A DNA stretch of 9,014 bases, taken from Candidatus Shapirobacteria bacterium. Lineage in GTDB: Bacteria; Patescibacteriota; Microgenomatia; UBA12405. Under the pieces are notes generated by a model, which worked only from the letters and a program-made list of their open reading frames with translations, did no database searches and was not told the origin of the DNA. Location of the stretch: contig JAQVQI010000019.1 of the NCBI GenBank assembly GCA_028701645.1, positions 1,417 through 10,430 on the forward strand, written 5' to 3'. The position numbers and the translations under genes were made by a program. Positions 1-5,634 of the stretch are shown here, piece by piece; position 1 is the stretch's first letter; each line of letters opens with the position of its first letter.

Positions 1-687
1 TTTGGTTTGTTTGATAGTCCCACCAAAGATAATACTAAAATTGTTGCCCCGCCTGACAACTTTACCCAAGTACCTCCAATGACCGAGAAAGAAAAATTAC
101 TAATGGAAAAAGAATTAATTGGAATTTTTGTTACCGAAAATCCTATTTCAAAAATTTTAGCCCCATTTGCCGCTTTTGGATTACCCAAAATTAGTGATAT
201 TTTAAATCAACCAAATGATTCTGTTGTTAAAACAGTCGCCTCAATTCGAAAATTTAAAAACATTTTAACTAAAAAAAATAATGCCAAAATGGCTTTTATA
301 ACCATTGAAGATGAGACCAATAGTATTGAAGCTGTAGTATTTCCCAAAATTTACGAACGAGTTTTTCCTTTGATAGCGGAAAATAAAGCTATTTACATTG
401 AAGGTAAAATAAATATTCGAGAAGGAACCCCTTCAATTCTCATTGACTTGATTTCTGAAGAAGTACCCAAAAATAAAAGTATGTATGATTTTGTTATTAA
501 TGTTCCCAAGGATGCTAGTCAAAACCAGTTAATGCAATTGAACAGTTTATTAAAATCAAATCCAAACGGACATCGAGGTTTAATAATCCTTCCCAACGGA
601 AAAAATCTTCCTCTTAGTTATGGAGTCAATTATAATGATGATTTGCAGCGACAAATCGACACTATCCTCTTGTCAAAAAAAGGTTAG
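1..687 (+). CDS. dnaE: DNA polymerase III alpha subunit, C-terminal part (5' truncated by window)
   Basis: This is the C-terminal end of the replicative DNA polymerase catalytic subunit. The frame is open from base 1 (F-G-L-F-D), so the TTG at 7 is an internal Leu codon and not a start. The segment opens with the family's GLFD-like linker, then a helix with EKLLMEKELIGIFVTENPIS (about residues 30-50 of the visible part), matching the conserved EKE-LG-hP region that precedes the OB fold. The OB fold (tRNA_anti type) covers about residues 78-152 (VASIRKFKNI, AFITIEDETNSIEAVVFP, YIEGKINIREG). A short C-terminal domain follows (about 160-226) with the L-x2-LLKSNPNGHRG pattern seen at the end of many DnaE proteins. 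The PHP and polymerase catalytic domains lie upstream of the window. The stop is TAG at 685-687, with 55 bp to rplS. The family call is secure; DnaE versus a close paralogue cannot be told from this end alone. Confidence 0.93.
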   Translation, partial: FGLFDSPTKDNTKIVAPPDNFTQVPPMTEKEKLLMEKELIGIFVTENPISKILAPFAAFGLPKISDILNQPNDSVVKTVASIRKFKNILTKKNNAKMAFITIEDETNSIEAVVFPKIYERVFPLIAENKAIYIEGKINIREGTPSILIDLISEEVPKNKSMYDFVINVPKDASQNQLMQLNSLLKSNPNGHRGLIILPNGKNLPLSYGVNYNDDLQRQIDTILLSKKG

Positions 688-692
688 CTTGC

Positions 693-721
693 TAGACTAC
701 CAAAGTTTATTTTGATATAAT
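693..721 (+). promoter_or_regulatory. Extended -10 promoter for rplS
   Basis: TGATATAAT at 713-721 is a perfect -10 hexamer (TATAAT, 716-721) preceded by the TGn extension. TAGACT at 693-698 matches four of six -35 bases with a 17-bp spacer. Transcription should start near 728, leaving a leader of about 15 nt before the rplS ATG at 743. No Shine-Dalgarno sequence is visible in that leader. The promoter sits in the dnaE-rplS spacer, so rplS can be expressed independently of dnaE. Confidence 0.6.
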
Positions 722-742
722 TTCAAAGCAAAAAATAAAATT

Positions 743-1054
743 ATGGCCTTAAAAATCATACATAAAGATCAAGAATTCTTTGTCGGTGATACCGTCAGAG
801 TTAATTATAAAATTAAAGAAAAAGACAAAGAACGTATTCAAGCCTTTGATGGCATAATTTTAGCTATTCAAGGAATTGGTGAAAACAAAAATTTTATTGT
901 TCAAAAACATGCAACCGATTCAGTTAATGTCGAAAGAATTTTCCCTCTAAATTCTCCCTGGATTGATAGTATCAAAAAGCTTCGATCTCCAAAAGTGAAA
1001 GTTCGTCGATCCAAACTATATTATCTACGTAATCCAAAAGCAAAAACTATCTAA
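743..1054 (+). CDS. rplS: 50S ribosomal protein L19
   Basis: L19 is a large-subunit ribosomal protein located at the 30S-50S interface. The 103-aa product aligns along its whole length with the family: the N-terminal VGDTVRVNYKIKEKDKERIQ (about residues 14-33), then FDGIILAIQG, the VERIFPLNSPWIDSI segment (about 63-77; family VERxFPLHSPxI) and the C-terminal VRRSKLYYLRNPKAK (about 87-101; family VRRAKLYYLR). It is a little shorter than the usual 115 or so residues, mainly at the ends. The ATG at 743 is the only reasonable start and lies about 15 nt after the predicted transcription start, without a Shine-Dalgarno sequence. It is not next to rimM or trmD, its common partners elsewhere. tRNA-Lys follows 75 bp downstream. 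Confidence 0.97.
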   Translation: MALKIIHKDQEFFVGDTVRVNYKIKEKDKERIQAFDGIILAIQGIGENKNFIVQKHATDSVNVERIFPLNSPWIDSIKKLRSPKVKVRRSKLYYLRNPKAKTI

Positions 1055-1096
1055 AGTAGTTTAAACTTCTTGCACCTCAAAAATACTATTTTTTTG

Positions 1097-1124
1097 TAAT
1101 TATTAATTAGTAATTAGTAATTAT
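1097..1124 (+). repeat. Four-unit 7-bp tandem repeat upstream of tRNA-Lys
   Basis: The 28 bp read as four consecutive heptamers: TAATTAT, TAATTAG, TAATTAG, TAATTAT. The array ends 5 bp before the first base of tRNA-Lys, where a -10 element would be expected, and a TTGTAA at 1094-1099 could act as a -35. A second four-unit heptamer array with the same TTAG core lies at 5799-5826. The periodicity is seen directly; any promoter role is inference. Confidence 0.6.
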
Positions 1125-1129
1125 TTTCT

Positions 1130-1201
1130 GGGTCTTTAGCTCAGTGGTAGAGCAGTTGCCTTTTAAGCAATTGGTCGCGGGTTCGAGTCCCGCAGGACCC
1201 A
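1130..1201 (+). tRNA. tRNA-Lys(UUU)
   Basis: A full 72-nt cloverleaf can be folded by hand. The acceptor stem GGGTCTT pairs with AGGACCC (one G-U). The D arm is GCTC/GAGC, and the anticodon stem GTTGC/GCAAT encloses the loop CTTTTAA with anticodon TTT at 1162-1164. The variable loop has five bases, and the T arm GCGGG/CCCGC carries the loop TTCGAGT. The discriminator is A1201. It is followed by CCT, so the CCA tail is not encoded and must be added by a CCA-adding enzyme. The gene converges with the minus-strand gene ending at 1243; no intrinsic terminator is visible in the 41 bp between them. Confidence 0.97.
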
Positions 1202-1242
1202 CCTAATAAATATAATAGATAATTTACTGATAGTAATATACT

Positions 1243-2214
1243 TTACATATGAAATTGCGGCCAATCTGCTCGAATGCTTGATACAGTCTTCAATAAAAAG
1301 CTATCGTTATTCAATGTAGCAACTTTTTCTAATATTTTTAAATGATCTTTCGCTGTGGTTATATTCTGTTTAAATTTAATCCAAGCTGATATTTTGAATA
1401 ATTTTCCCTTAATTCCAGGCTTAATTACATCAGACCTAGTAGTTTGAAAAATGTACATATCTAACAATCTATATATATCTGACACATTATCTGCAGTTTT
1501 TTTACCATAATTTTGTCTTAATAAATCAATAGTGTCAGTTATTTGTATGGCTTTTTGACAATCGTCATAATCGTCAATTTTTGTTTTATCTAATCCTAAG
1601 TTATCCATATTTTCAAAAGCAAATTTTGTTGCATCAATTTCTACAAAGCGCAAATTGTGATCTAAAACAGTCAAAGAAGGCAAACCCAATGAACACATAC
1701 CAAGCGATGGTTGCATAGCATGTCTATATTCATGAAGTATAGAATAAACGGCATTTTCTGTTGTTTGTTTCTCCAATATATTTAGTGATATACGAATAAA
1801 ACCGTCGTGATTATAAGCGTAACCACCTTTCTTGGTAAATATAATAGGTACAGGTTCACCTCGATAAGTAACTTTATAAACACTATTAAGCGCTTCATAA
1901 AACTTAGTCATCACGACTTGTTTTCGCTCGACTGATGCACCCTTAAATTGTTCAACAAACATATTTTTGGCAGTTCTCATTATTTCATTAGAATCACTAT
2001 GATTATCAATAACAATTTCAACCCCTGATTCCTCCACATTTCCACTACTAGGCAATTTTACTTCTGGTTCTCCGACATAACCAATTTTTTGTTGATCGCT
2101 TCGCAAAACATCTTGATCGACAACCTTAATAATTTCTCCAGTGTCCGAATAAACCATTTTTTTATCAGTTTTTAATGTTTCAGAATTTTGTACAATTATT
2201 TCTGGGTTATCCAT
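1243..2214 (-). CDS. Putative HExxH zinc metallopeptidase, family not recognised
   Basis: A 323-aa protein that I cannot assign to a named family. The clearest signal is a gluzincin-like zinc site. ILHEYRHAMQ at about residues 159-168 supplies His161, Glu162 and His165 of an HExxH helix, and VEIDATKFAF at 191-200 supplies a possible third ligand (Glu192) in an E-x-D-A pattern. The spacing and the HExRHxxQ ... ExDAxxFA layout recall small cytosolic metallopeptidase domains found in phage and mobile-element proteins. Before the site, residues 112-145 look like the beta strands that precede such a helix (TYRGEPVPIIF, DGFIRISL). Residues 1-75 are polar and probably disordered; 205-323 are mostly helical. 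No signal peptide or membrane segment is seen, so it probably acts in the cytosol. The start ATG has no Shine-Dalgarno sequence. It is monocistronic and diverges from lgt. The substrate is unknown. Confidence 0.75.
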   Translation of the reverse strand: MDNPEIIVQNSETLKTDKKMVYSDTGEIIKVVDQDVLRSDQQKIGYVGEPEVKLPSSGNVEESGVEIVIDNHSDSNEIMRTAKNMFVEQFKGASVERKQVVMTKFYEALNSVYKVTYRGEPVPIIFTKKGGYAYNHDGFIRISLNILEKQTTENAVYSILHEYRHAMQPSLGMCSLGLPSLTVLDHNLRFVEIDATKFAFENMDNLGLDKTKIDDYDDCQKAIQITDTIDLLRQNYGKKTADNVSDIYRLLDMYIFQTTRSDVIKPGIKGKLFKISAWIKFKQNITTAKDHLKILEKVATLNNDSFLLKTVSSIRADWPQFHM

Positions 2215-2219
2215 AAATA

Positions 2220-2235
2220 GTTTTATTAATAAAAC
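2220..2235. promoter_or_regulatory. 16-bp perfect palindrome before the HExxH gene (operator candidate)
   Basis: GTTTTATTAATAAAAC is a perfect inverted repeat whose edge lies 5 bp upstream of the minus-strand ATG at 2214. On the minus strand it contains TATTAA (2231-2226), a possible -10 with a TTGTTT about 15 bp further upstream, so a repressor bound here would block the start site. Against this, the site is almost all A and T, and a palindrome of this length is not very rare in a window of this base composition. Confidence 0.3.
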
Positions 2236-2333
2236 AGTTTTCTTTTAAACAATATTCGCAAGTTCTAACCAAGCAGAATTAATCACTTTATTCCGCAAAA
2301 TCAATTAACTCACTTCAAATATAACTATTATTA

Positions 2334-2339
2334 TATAAT
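2334..2339 (+). promoter_or_regulatory. -10 element of the lgt-buk promoter
   Basis: A perfect TATAAT lies 11 bp before the lgt ATG, at the centre of an AT-only palindrome (2327-2342, ATTATTAT/ATAATAAT). There is no convincing -35; TTCAAA at 2314-2319 has only a 14-bp spacer. Transcription would start near 2346, leaving a leader of about 5 nt, too short for a Shine-Dalgarno sequence. The lgt mRNA would therefore be practically leaderless. Confidence 0.4.
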
Positions 2340-2350
2340 AATTATAACTT

Positions 2351-2977
2351 ATGTCTCTTTATGGTCTAGTACTCGGTATTTGTTTTATTATTGGTATCAA
2401 TTATTTTTATTCCCAAAACATTATTGTTCCAAAAAACAAAGAAAATTTATTTATTTTTTCTACTCTAATTTGGGGAATTATCGGTGCTCGAATTTATGGA
2501 GTCGTGGCTGTTTGGTCTTATTTTTCGACAAATCCACTTCAAATTTTAAATCTTCGCACAGGAGGGTTAGGTATTTACGGTGGAATATTTGTCTCTGTTT
2601 TTTATATTTATATTTTTAGTAAAAAAAATAAACTATCTTTTTTAAAAATTACTAATTCGCTGGCACCAATTATTCCACTTTGTCAAAGTATCGGTCGCTT
2701 TGGAAACTTCTTTAACCACGAAATTTACGGCATCAACAATCAACCGATTTGGTTTTATGAATCAGTTTTATTATTTATTCTTTTTTTAATTTTCAAAAAA
2801 ATTAAAAATCATCAAACCGGAATTTATTTAATTTATTATGGAATAATTAGGTTTTTATTAGAATTTATCCGTATCGACACTATTCCTATTCTTTATTTAA
2901 GTCTAGCCCAAATTTTAAGTCTGTTATTTATTATTATTGGTCTTATAATCATAAGATATGAAAATACTCGTCATTAA
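2351..2977 (+). CDS. lgt: Prolipoprotein diacylglyceryl transferase, short form
   Basis: Lgt is the membrane enzyme that moves a diacylglyceryl group from phosphatidylglycerol to the lipobox cysteine of prolipoproteins, the first step of lipoprotein maturation. The family signature GRFGNFFNHEIYG is at residues 115-127, with Arg116 equivalent to E. coli Arg143. ARIYG (46-50), RFLLEFIR (167-174, the Arg239 region) and about seven hydrophobic segments are also present. At 208 aa it is well below the usual 260-290. The family's N-terminal arm is missing (the protein starts at the YGL of the first helix), and the segment between the signature and the next helix is shortened (QPIWFYES replaces the longer HPSQLYE region). 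The catalytic-site His103 of E. coli is Tyr76 here (GGLGIYGG), a change also known in some Gram-positive proteins. The ATG is preceded directly by an in-frame TAA, so no longer form exists. It overlaps buk by 20 bp. Confidence 0.93.
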   Translation: MSLYGLVLGICFIIGINYFYSQNIIVPKNKENLFIFSTLIWGIIGARIYGVVAVWSYFSTNPLQILNLRTGGLGIYGGIFVSVFYIYIFSKKNKLSFLKITNSLAPIIPLCQSIGRFGNFFNHEIYGINNQPIWFYESVLLFILFLIFKKIKNHQTGIYLIYYGIIRFLLEFIRIDTIPILYLSLAQILSLLFIIIGLIIIRYENTRH

Positions 2978-4040
2978 CCCCGGTTCTACTACTACCAAAA
3001 TCGCCTTTTTTGAAGACAAAAACATCGTTTTTGAACACAAAATTGACCATGCTCAAGATTCTGAATTTCAAGACAAATACTGTAAACCCGGAAATGTTTT
3101 AGACCAATTAGATTATCGCCTCAACCAAATCAAAAAAATATTAGAAGACAATAAAATATTTCAAATTGATGCTGTTGTTGGTCGAGGAGGTATGTTGCCC
3201 CCAATTACTTCAGGAACTTATATTGTCAACGACAAAATGGTTGACGATCTTTTACATCGACCATTAGCCAACCACGCCTCCAATCTTGGTGCCGCCCTCG
3301 CTTTGTCTATTGCTAAAACTTTTAACATTTCTGATCATGCTTATATCACTGACCCTGTCACGACTGACGAAATCGAACCTAAACACAAAATAACTGGCAT
3401 TGCCGAAATCAAACGCTATGCCGCCTGGCATGCTCTCAATCAAAAAGCCGTCTCAAGAGAATATGCCCTAAATATTAATAAAAAATATGAAGAGTTAAAT
3501 CTCATTGTTGCCCACCTTGGTGGTGGAGCCTCTTTTGGTGCTCATAAAAAAGGAAAAACTGTAAATGTTGTCAATACCCTCTCTGGAGAAGGTCCGTTTA
3601 CACCAGAAAGAGCCGGAGCTATTCCTGCTCAAGATCTAATTAGTCTTTGTTTTTCAAAAAAATATACTCAAGATCAACTCAATTATCTAATAGCTGGGGG
3701 CGGGGGGCTATTTAATTTATTAAAGACAAAAAATGTTTACGAATTAAGACAAAACTACGAGACACTTCCTTTAGAGACAAAAGATATTCTTGACGAAATG
3801 ATTACCGGGTTTTCTCGCTCTATTTGCCAGTTAATTCCTGACTTTGAAGGTGAAAAAATAGACCAAATTATTATTACTGGTGGGATAGCTCAATGGCCTC
3901 TTATTACAGATAAAATAAAAAACGACTTAAAGAACCTAAATATTGGCGTCACCATAATTCCTGGCGAAAAAGAGCTTGAAGCATTAAGAGACGGAGCCCT
4001 TCGTGTTTTAACTGGACAAGAAGAACCAAAAGTATATTAA
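2958..4040 (+). CDS. buk: Butyrate kinase family protein
   Basis: This ASKHA-fold acyl kinase catalyses the reversible reaction acyl phosphate + ADP = carboxylate + ATP, classically on butyrate, in the cytosol. The 360-aa length is typical. Visible motifs are the phosphate-1 loop INPGSTTTKIA (residues 6-16), VVGRGGMLPPI (73-83), NHASNLGA (105-112), DPVTTDE (132-138), HALNQKAVSREYA (158-170), LIVAHLGGGASFGAHKKG (182-199), GEGPFTPERAG (210-220), TGGIA (307-311) and the C-terminal EALRDGALRVLTGQEE. These fit butyrate kinase far better than acetate kinase. The ATG lies inside the end of lgt in another frame, so the two are co-transcribed; no Shine-Dalgarno sequence is seen. No phosphotransbutyrylase gene is nearby, so the real acyl substrate and pathway are open; acetate, propionate or a branched-chain acid are possible. 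It converges with ung, with 4 bp between stop codons. Confidence 0.93.
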   Translation: MKILVINPGSTTTKIAFFEDKNIVFEHKIDHAQDSEFQDKYCKPGNVLDQLDYRLNQIKKILEDNKIFQIDAVVGRGGMLPPITSGTYIVNDKMVDDLLHRPLANHASNLGAALALSIAKTFNISDHAYITDPVTTDEIEPKHKITGIAEIKRYAAWHALNQKAVSREYALNINKKYEELNLIVAHLGGGASFGAHKKGKTVNVVNTLSGEGPFTPERAGAIPAQDLISLCFSKKYTQDQLNYLIAGGGGLFNLLKTKNVYELRQNYETLPLETKDILDEMITGFSRSICQLIPDFEGEKIDQIIITGGIAQWPLITDKIKNDLKNLNIGVTIIPGEKELEALRDGALRVLTGQEEPKVY

Positions 4041-4044
4041 ATTT

Positions 4045-4716
4045 TTACCAATTAATCGGTGCTTGATTGCTAAAAATTAGATAAGAATTTGTCTGAGAAA
4101 AAGGCTTTGACCCAAAAAATCCATTATAGGCAGATAATGGGGAAGGGTGGGCAGATTTTATGACTAAATGTTTCTGTTCATCAATGACCAATCCTTTTCT
4201 TTGGGCGTAGTTTCCCCAAAGAATAAATACTAAGTTTTCTTTTTTATCCGATAAAATTTTTACTATTGCATCGGTAAATTTTTCCCATCCCTTATTTTGA
4301 TGAGAACCAGCTTGGTTAGCCTTGACAGTTAAAGTAGCATTTAACAACAAGACTCCCTGTTTTGCCCAACTATCCAAACTGCCTCCTTCGTTTATCGTTT
4401 TTACTCCCAAATCACTTTCAATTTCCTTATAAATATTTACCAAAGACGGGGGAAGTTTAGTTTCATCATTAACAGAGAAAGCCAAACCATTGGCCTGATT
4501 TGGCCCATGATATGGATCCTGACCTAAAATAACAACCTTTACTTTATCAAATGAAGTTAACTCAAACGCATTAAAAATAAATTTAGCCGGCGGGTAAATA
4601 GTCGAATTATTGTATTCTTGTTTTACAAATTCCACTAAATCTTGAAAGTATTTTTCGCTAAATTCTTCCTCTAATACTTTCTTCCAACTAGCCTCAATTT
4701 TTACATCCACACTCAT
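4045..4716 (-). CDS. ung: Uracil-DNA glycosylase, family 1
   Basis: Ung removes uracil from DNA, starting base-excision repair of deaminated cytosine or misincorporated dUMP. All family-1 landmarks are present in the 223 residues: the water-activating loop ILGQDPYHGPNQANGLAFSV (63-82, catalytic Asp67), LLLNATLTV (123-131, uracil-reading Asn126), VFILWGNYAQ (163-172) and the DNA-intercalating loop HPSPLSAYNGFFG (190-202, catalytic His190). The length is normal. It is the second gene of a minus-strand operon, 5 bp after the 189-aa gene. The start is uncertain: an AAGGG Shine-Dalgarno sequence lies only 2 nt before this ATG but 8 nt before a GTG at codon 3 (4710-4708), so a 221-aa product may be the real one. 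Both forms keep the conserved N-terminal helix. Confidence 0.97.
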   Translation of the reverse strand: MSVDVKIEASWKKVLEEEFSEKYFQDLVEFVKQEYNNSTIYPPAKFIFNAFELTSFDKVKVVILGQDPYHGPNQANGLAFSVNDETKLPPSLVNIYKEIESDLGVKTINEGGSLDSWAKQGVLLLNATLTVKANQAGSHQNKGWEKFTDAIVKILSDKKENLVFILWGNYAQRKGLVIDEQKHLVIKSAHPSPLSAYNGFFGSKPFSQTNSYLIFSNQAPINW

Positions 4717-4718
4717 AT

Positions 4719-4723
4719 CCCTT
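4719..4723 (-). promoter_or_regulatory. Shine-Dalgarno of ung, overlapping the upstream stop codon
   Basis: On the minus strand the sequence reads TTAAGGGATATGAGTGTG. The AAGGG shares two bases with the TAA stop of the 189-aa gene, a layout typical of translational coupling, in which ribosomes finishing the first gene reinitiate on ung. The spacer is 2 nt to the ATG (4716) and 8 nt to the GTG (4710). The latter is the usual distance, so this site argues for the GTG start. Confidence 0.5.
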
Positions 4724-5291
4724 AATCAGCACCTCTTATTTGCATTGGGGTCAAAGGGGAATTATCGCAACTCTCAATAAATCGATGGCGTGACAAAAGT
4801 TGTCTATTGATACAATGAATTTGAGTCATGCCTGATTTTCCAATAAAATCTATTTTACTTGTAGATTGAAAATCTTTATCCTTTAAAACTCTTAACGCAT
4901 CTCTTCTTTTTCTAAATAATAAACTACCTTCTGTTCCTTCGTTAGTATCTTTATAGTTCAAAAACCAAACTCTATATGGCTTAATTGGATCACATTTTAA
5001 TGCTGATGACTCAACCGGCCTATCGTCTTTTTTGGGCGGAGTTAAGTAATCAGAAGTATATCCTTCAATATAATCTATACCTGAATCGATTTTTTTTTGA
5101 AGCATCTCCCAACTAATTTCGTCAACTTCTGCCAATTCTGGTTCACCTACCGGTTCACACTTATCTCCCGATATTGTTTTTTCGGGAAAAAACTCATTAG
5201 CTGACTTTACCGTGCCAAATAACAAATGCCCCTTTTCGCCGTCTCCAGTCACAAAATTTCTATAACAAACAATATATTTTTCACCAGACAT
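4722..5291 (-). CDS. Uncharacterised two-repeat protein, first gene of the ung operon
   Basis: I do not recognise this 189-aa protein. It contains two related units. Residues 5-36 begin KYIVCYRNF and continue GEKGHLLFGTVKSANEFF; residues 105-136 begin PYRVWFLNY and continue GTEGSLLFRKRRDALRVL. They share the pattern aromatic-x-V-x-aromatic-x-N-aromatic, then G-x-LLF and an Ala six residues later, followed by a basic or amphipathic stretch. Each unit runs on into a weaker match ending in a Leu-rich helix (WEMLQKKID at 61-69; NRQLLSRHR at 162-170). An acidic, proline-rich linker (about 75-104) joins them. The units look like small alpha-beta folds of about 65 residues. No signal peptide, membrane segment or catalytic motif is visible. 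The ATG has a good Shine-Dalgarno sequence (AAAGGA, 5303-5298, 6-nt spacer), one of the few in the window. Tight coupling to ung suggests a shared condition of expression, possibly a nucleic-acid-related role; this is inference. Confidence 0.8.
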   Translation of the reverse strand: MSGEKYIVCYRNFVTGDGEKGHLLFGTVKSANEFFPEKTISGDKCEPVGEPELAEVDEISWEMLQKKIDSGIDYIEGYTSDYLTPPKKDDRPVESSALKCDPIKPYRVWFLNYKDTNEGTEGSLLFRKRRDALRVLKDKDFQSTSKIDFIGKSGMTQIHCINRQLLSRHRFIESCDNSPLTPMQIRGAD

Positions 5292-5328
5292 ATTTAATCC
5301 TTTTAATAAAATATTAAATATAAACTTT

Positions 5329-5342
5329 GTACTAACTAGTAC
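5329..5342. promoter_or_regulatory. Dyad at the predicted start of the ung operon (operator candidate)
   Basis: GTACTA-AC-TAGTAC is a perfect 6-bp inverted repeat with a 2-bp centre. It lies directly downstream of the minus-strand -10 (5350-5345) and covers the expected transcription start near 5338, a common place for a repressor site. It does not fit the B. subtilis (GAAC-N4-GTTC) or E. coli (CTGT-N8-ACAG) LexA consensus. GTAC half-sites do occur in cyanobacterial SOS boxes, but with a shorter centre. The repeat is seen; its use is inference. Confidence 0.4.
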
Positions 5343-5344
5343 TC

Positions 5345-5353
5345 ATTATATCA
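5345..5353 (-). promoter_or_regulatory. Extended -10 promoter of the 189-aa gene and ung
   Basis: Read on the minus strand this is TGATATAAT, a perfect TATAAT with the TGn extension, identical to the one before rplS. The -35 region is only a T-rich stretch (TTTTTTCA around 5365-5372). Transcription would begin near 5338 and give a leader of about 47 nt that carries the AAAGGA Shine-Dalgarno sequence of the first gene. Confidence 0.55.
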
Positions 5354-5395
5354 TGCAGTATTATTGAAAAAATTAATAACAATTGTGATACACTT

Positions 5396-5404
5396 TGATA
5401 TAAA
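5396..5404 (+). promoter_or_regulatory. Extended -10 promoter of the small CxxC ORF
   Basis: TGATATAAA matches five of six -10 bases and carries the TGn extension. There is no good -35. A start near 5411 would exclude the in-frame TTG at 5364 as initiator and point to the ATG at 5448, after a leader of about 37 nt. Confidence 0.35.
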
Positions 5405-5447
5405 TTTCATAGAACGTTTTTTGGGAACCAAAGTAACACCTAATCCA

Positions 5448-5615
5448 ATGAAAAGACAAAATATGCAAGAAAACAGAGATTACTGTCAAGAATGTAGGAG
5501 AGAATGGGAGGAAGCAAAACAATATAACAGACAGCCAGTGATTATTTCTTTGGATAAAGAAAGCCCGCTCAGAAGAGAGTATCCACTAATTATCCCATCC
5601 ATAAGGAAAAAATAA
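5448..5615 (+). CDS. Small hypothetical CxxC protein
   Basis: A short, highly charged ORF of 55 codons from this ATG; I do not recognise it. A CQEC pair (residues 15-18 from this start) within NRDYCQECRREWEEAKQY could be half of a zinc site or a redox pair, and the C-terminal part is basic with a possible beta strand (PVIISL). The frame stays open upstream to a TTG at 5364 (83 codons). That start is unlikely because it precedes the extended -10 at 5396-5404 and has no Shine-Dalgarno sequence. Nor is one seen before 5448 or before the next ATG (5463). It diverges from the 189-aa/ung operon and converges with tRNA-Glu. It could be a real small gene or a chance ORF. Confidence 0.45.
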   Translation: MKRQNMQENRDYCQECRREWEEAKQYNRQPVIISLDKESPLRREYPLIIPSIRKK

Positions 5616-5634
5616 ATATTTTTTCAAAGCTAAG

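Noticed and set aside
7..9. TTG at 7 as a gene start
   Set aside because: The reading frame continues to the window edge, and the preceding residues fit the DnaE linker, so the gene is truncated by the window and does not start here.
1054..1095. Possible rplS terminator (AAGTAGTTTAAACTTCTT followed by T7)
   Set aside because: The near-palindrome has a mismatch and an AT-rich stem, and the T run starts about 18 nt after it, which is not the structure of an intrinsic terminator.
1224..1236. TTACT-GAT-AGTAA hairpin between tRNA-Lys and the HExxH gene
   Set aside because: The stem is only 5 bp, with one G-C pair and no T run; too weak to call.
2380..2619. 79-codon plus-strand ORF inside lgt
   Set aside because: It lies wholly within lgt in another frame, and its product is a low-complexity shadow rich in Phe, Tyr and Cys; lgt has clear family motifs.
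3696..3707. G-rich tract GGGGGCGGGGGG as a quadruplex or slippage site
   Set aside because: Only two G runs exist, and they encode the Gly-rich segment expected in butyrate kinases (AGGGGLF); it is worth watching only as a sequencing-error hotspot.
1243..5291. Shared VGEPE string in the two minus-strand unknown proteins
   Set aside because: The match is five residues long without similar flanks, so it is most likely chance.
5364..5447. TTG start giving an 83-aa form of the CxxC ORF
   Set aside because: It lies upstream of the best plus-strand -10 (5396-5404), has no Shine-Dalgarno sequence and overlaps the -35 region of the opposing operon. An N-terminal extension cannot be fully excluded.
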